Assembly (NCBI GenBank): GCA_038316335.1
Contig: JBBQAM010000019.1
Coordinates: forward strand, 4,550-68,549
Direction: 5' to 3'
DNA: 64,000 nucleotides
Source: JALHST01 sp038316335
GTDB taxonomy: Bacteria > Bacteroidota > Bacteroidia > Flavobacteriales > Flavobacteriaceae
Part shown: positions 62,102-64,000 of the stretch, one piece after another
Numbering within the stretch: position 1 is the first letter of the stretch
Layout: the number at the start of each line of letters is the position of its first letter
Program-made: the position numbers and the translations under genes
Notes under the pieces: model-generated
What the model was told of the DNA's origin: nothing
What the model saw: only the letters and a program-made list of their open reading frames with translations
The model's database searches: none

Positions 62102-62782
62102 ATGAAGAAAATTACAGTAGTACTCGTATTGGTCTCTATGCTTACGATGGGCTTTACCTTGGTCAGCGTGGTTGACCATTTAAACCCTGTTCAAGAAAGC
62201 GATATTCTAGAGCAAATAGCACAAGCCAATGGTTTTGCCAATTGGAAGAACGTCAAAGAATTAAAATTCACCTTCAATGTAGATCGTGGCACCTCACATT
62301 CTGAACGTACCTGGATCTGGAGACCCGGAAAAAATGATATTACAGCCATCTCCGCCACCGATACCTTGACCTACAACTGGTCAGATATGGACAGTATCGC
62401 GAATAAGACCAACGCAGGATTCATCAATGATAAATATTGGTTTTTGGCCCCTTTTCAGCTCATGTGGGACAAATCGAACTTTACGTCCACCTATGCGATG
62501 AATTCGGTGGCCCCTTTGAGTAAAAAATCGATGCACAAATTGACCATAGTATATGGCAACGTGGGAGGTTATACTCCTGGGGACGCGTATGATTTTTATT
62601 TTGGGGACGATTACCTCATAAAAGAATGGGTGTATCGAAAAGGCAATCAGCCAAAACCTTCTATGGTAACTACTTGGGAAGACTATATTGAAAGTGGCGG
62701 TCTAAAGCTGGCAAAAATGCATAAAAATGAGGATGGTAGTTTTAAATTGCATTTTACGAACATCGAAGTGAAGACTAATTAA
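62102..62782 (+). CDS. secreted protein of unknown function
   Basis: 226 aa with a signal-anchor-like N-terminus (MKKITVVLVLVSMLTMGFTLVSVV). The rest is a beta-rich domain with many Trp (WKNVKELKFTFNVDRG, RTWIWRPG, WVYRKGNQPKPSMVTTWEDY), perhaps a LolA/LppX-like half barrel. No lipobox. I do not recognise the family. The start is ATG 62102 (GTG 62099 is adjacent). It overlaps the MFS gene by 4 bp, convergently. Confidence 0.75.
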   Translation: MKKITVVLVLVSMLTMGFTLVSVVDHLNPVQESDILEQIAQANGFANWKNVKELKFTFNVDRGTSHSERTWIWRPGKNDITAISATDTLTYNWSDMDSIANKTNAGFINDKYWFLAPFQLMWDKSNFTSTYAMNSVAPLSKKSMHKLTIVYGNVGGYTPGDAYDFYFGDDYLIKEWVYRKGNQPKPSMVTTWEDYIESGGLKLAKMHKNEDGSFKLHFTNIEVKTN

Positions 62783-63927
62783 CGGCTTCTCTTTCCTAAA
62801 AAATAGGTGGCGATCAGTACCAAGACGGCACACCCGAGTAACACTGTAAAACTGAGTTTTAAAGAAACCGCATCGGCCAAAAAGCCAAGGATCGGGGGTG
62901 CCACCAAAAAACCTGAATATCCTGTACCGGCAATAAAGGAAACACCTTGAGAAGAATCAATGCCTTTCACGTTGCCGCCAATTCGAAATAATTCGGGAAC
63001 GATAACCGAAAAACCGAGACCAATAAGCCCAAAACCGATAATGGCCAACATGGCATAGGTCATTAATACGGCCAAATAGCCGATAATGGCAATTAGGATG
63101 CCGAGTGCTACTATTTTTACAGAGCCTATTTTCTGACTAATACTGTCGCCTAAAAACCTGCCCAGGGTCATCGTCGTAGAAAATGCCAAAAAGCCAGCAC
63201 CCCACATGGTTTCCGGGGCGATACTGATTTCCTTTAGGTAAAGACCGCTCCAGTCAACAATGGCACCTTCGCCCCCCATCACAATAAATGACACAATTCC
63301 CAATAACAACAACGGCTTAAACAGCTTTAAACTAAACGGTTCCTTTTCGATCGGGGCCGCGGTGATATTAAAATAATTTCGATACAGCAAAAAATTCAAG
63401 CTCAAAACTAGGAGCACGACGATGCCCATATGCAGCGCCGGATTGCCTATAAGCACGATCAAAAAGCTTCCTAAACCGGCTAAAACCCCCCCCAGGCTAA
63501 AAAAACCATGTGCGGCTGACATGAAATTTTGTTTGTCCTCTTTTTCCAATTCGGTAACCAAGGTGTTCATGGCAATGTCGGTAAATCCGTTCGAAGCCCC
63601 AAAAACAAAGAGGGATGCCATTAACGTATAGTACGAGGGTGCCACTAGCGGCAGCAAGGCGGCAAAACTACTTAAAAGCACTCCGTACCACGTGGCCCTA
63701 CCCACACCAATTTTATTGATGATTTTTGAGGCAATGGGAAATATGGTAAAGACGCCTAGCGATAAAAAGAAAATAGCGATTCCCAACTGCGATTTATCAA
63801 TACCGAGCCGATGCTTGACTATGGGAATGTAAATGGCCCAGGTACCAAACCATAAATTCAGGCTTGCATACACCATCGCAGGGGCAAAATAACGTGGATT
63901 GGAAAGTATAAGTCGTAATGACTTCAT
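62779..63927 (-). CDS. MFS transporter
   Basis: 382 aa with about 12 TM helices. The N-terminal half has GIDKSQLGIAIFFLSLG and the MFS loop KIGVGRATWYG. The family resembles fucose/sugar or multidrug permeases of the short type; substrate unknown. It is the last complete gene; the 73 bp beyond its start show no feature. Confidence 0.85.
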   Translation of the reverse strand: MKSLRLILSNPRYFAPAMVYASLNLWFGTWAIYIPIVKHRLGIDKSQLGIAIFFLSLGVFTIFPIASKIINKIGVGRATWYGVLLSSFAALLPLVAPSYYTLMASLFVFGASNGFTDIAMNTLVTELEKEDKQNFMSAAHGFFSLGGVLAGLGSFLIVLIGNPALHMGIVVLLVLSLNFLLYRNYFNITAAPIEKEPFSLKLFKPLLLLGIVSFIVMGGEGAIVDWSGLYLKEISIAPETMWGAGFLAFSTTMTLGRFLGDSISQKIGSVKIVALGILIAIIGYLAVLMTYAMLAIIGFGLIGLGFSVIVPELFRIGGNVKGIDSSQGVSFIAGTGYSGFLVAPPILGFLADAVSLKLSFTVLLGCAVLVLIATYFLGKRSR

Positions 63928-64000
63928 AGATGGTGCGAAAATTTCGGTGAGCGAATATATTAAAAAGATGCTAACGGGAATGGATCGCAGCCCTCCAGTG

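Overview
The window reads as a chromosomal segment of a marine-type member of the Flavobacteriaceae (Bacteroidota). Supporting signs are: promoters of the Bacteroidetes form (TTTG, 18-20 nt gap, TAnnTTTG), little Shine-Dalgarno signal, several TTG starts, a THX ribosomal protein, stand-alone SusC-type plug domains, an ECF sigma / RskA-type anti-sigma pair, and the order ftsH - LUD - cdsA - psd - acyl-CoA-binding protein. The species cannot be named from sequence alone. No rRNA, tRNA, CRISPR array, transposase or phage gene was seen.

Regions: (1) 1-860, the end of a MarR regulator and a secreted YceI protein. (2) 921-8243, a complete trpEGDCFBA operon with a small membrane-protein gene coupled to trpA. 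It is preceded by an 18-codon leader ORF holding three consecutive Trp codons, then a terminator, so it looks like ribosome-mediated attenuation. (3) 8371-14879, accessory and AT-rich: an M20 peptidase, a large surface lipoprotein, a second near-identical copy of the peptidase 3' end, two tandem secreted plug-only proteins, and a 46-codon ORF. (4) 14948-22887, housekeeping: ppc, a UDG-family protein, THX, yaaA, an RluD-type synthase, a PASTA protein, ddl and coaD. (5) 23123-30829, a six-PAS histidine kinase with a single-domain response regulator, an M14 peptidase, a NUDIX hydrolase, pyrE, an SRPBCC protein and birA. (6) 30923-35738, rsfS, ftsH and a membrane-lipid cluster ending in an acyl-CoA-binding protein. 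(7) 35822-40536, two ECF sigma factors, an anti-sigma factor, murB and an aminotransferase. (8) 40689-50271, a PDZ aspartyl protease, a DUF1573 protein, valS, small membrane and secreted proteins, an outer-membrane barrel and an OmpR-type two-component system. (9) 50421-63927, an AGMO-like hydroxylase coupled to a creatininase-family enzyme, lipA, gap coupled to a TPR hybrid kinase, lpxK, a Nif3 protein, a coiled-coil protein, kynurenine 3-monooxygenase, a ClpP paralogue, a secreted protein and an MFS transporter.

How they fit together: the window holds the whole tryptophan branch from chorismate and one enzyme of kynurenine catabolism. It also holds envelope functions: peptidoglycan (ddl, murB, PASTA), lipid A (lpxK) and phospholipid (cdsA, psd). 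The items most worth follow-up are the trp leader/attenuator, the plug-only tandem pair beside a duplicated gene end, and several very tight head-to-head or coupled gene pairs.
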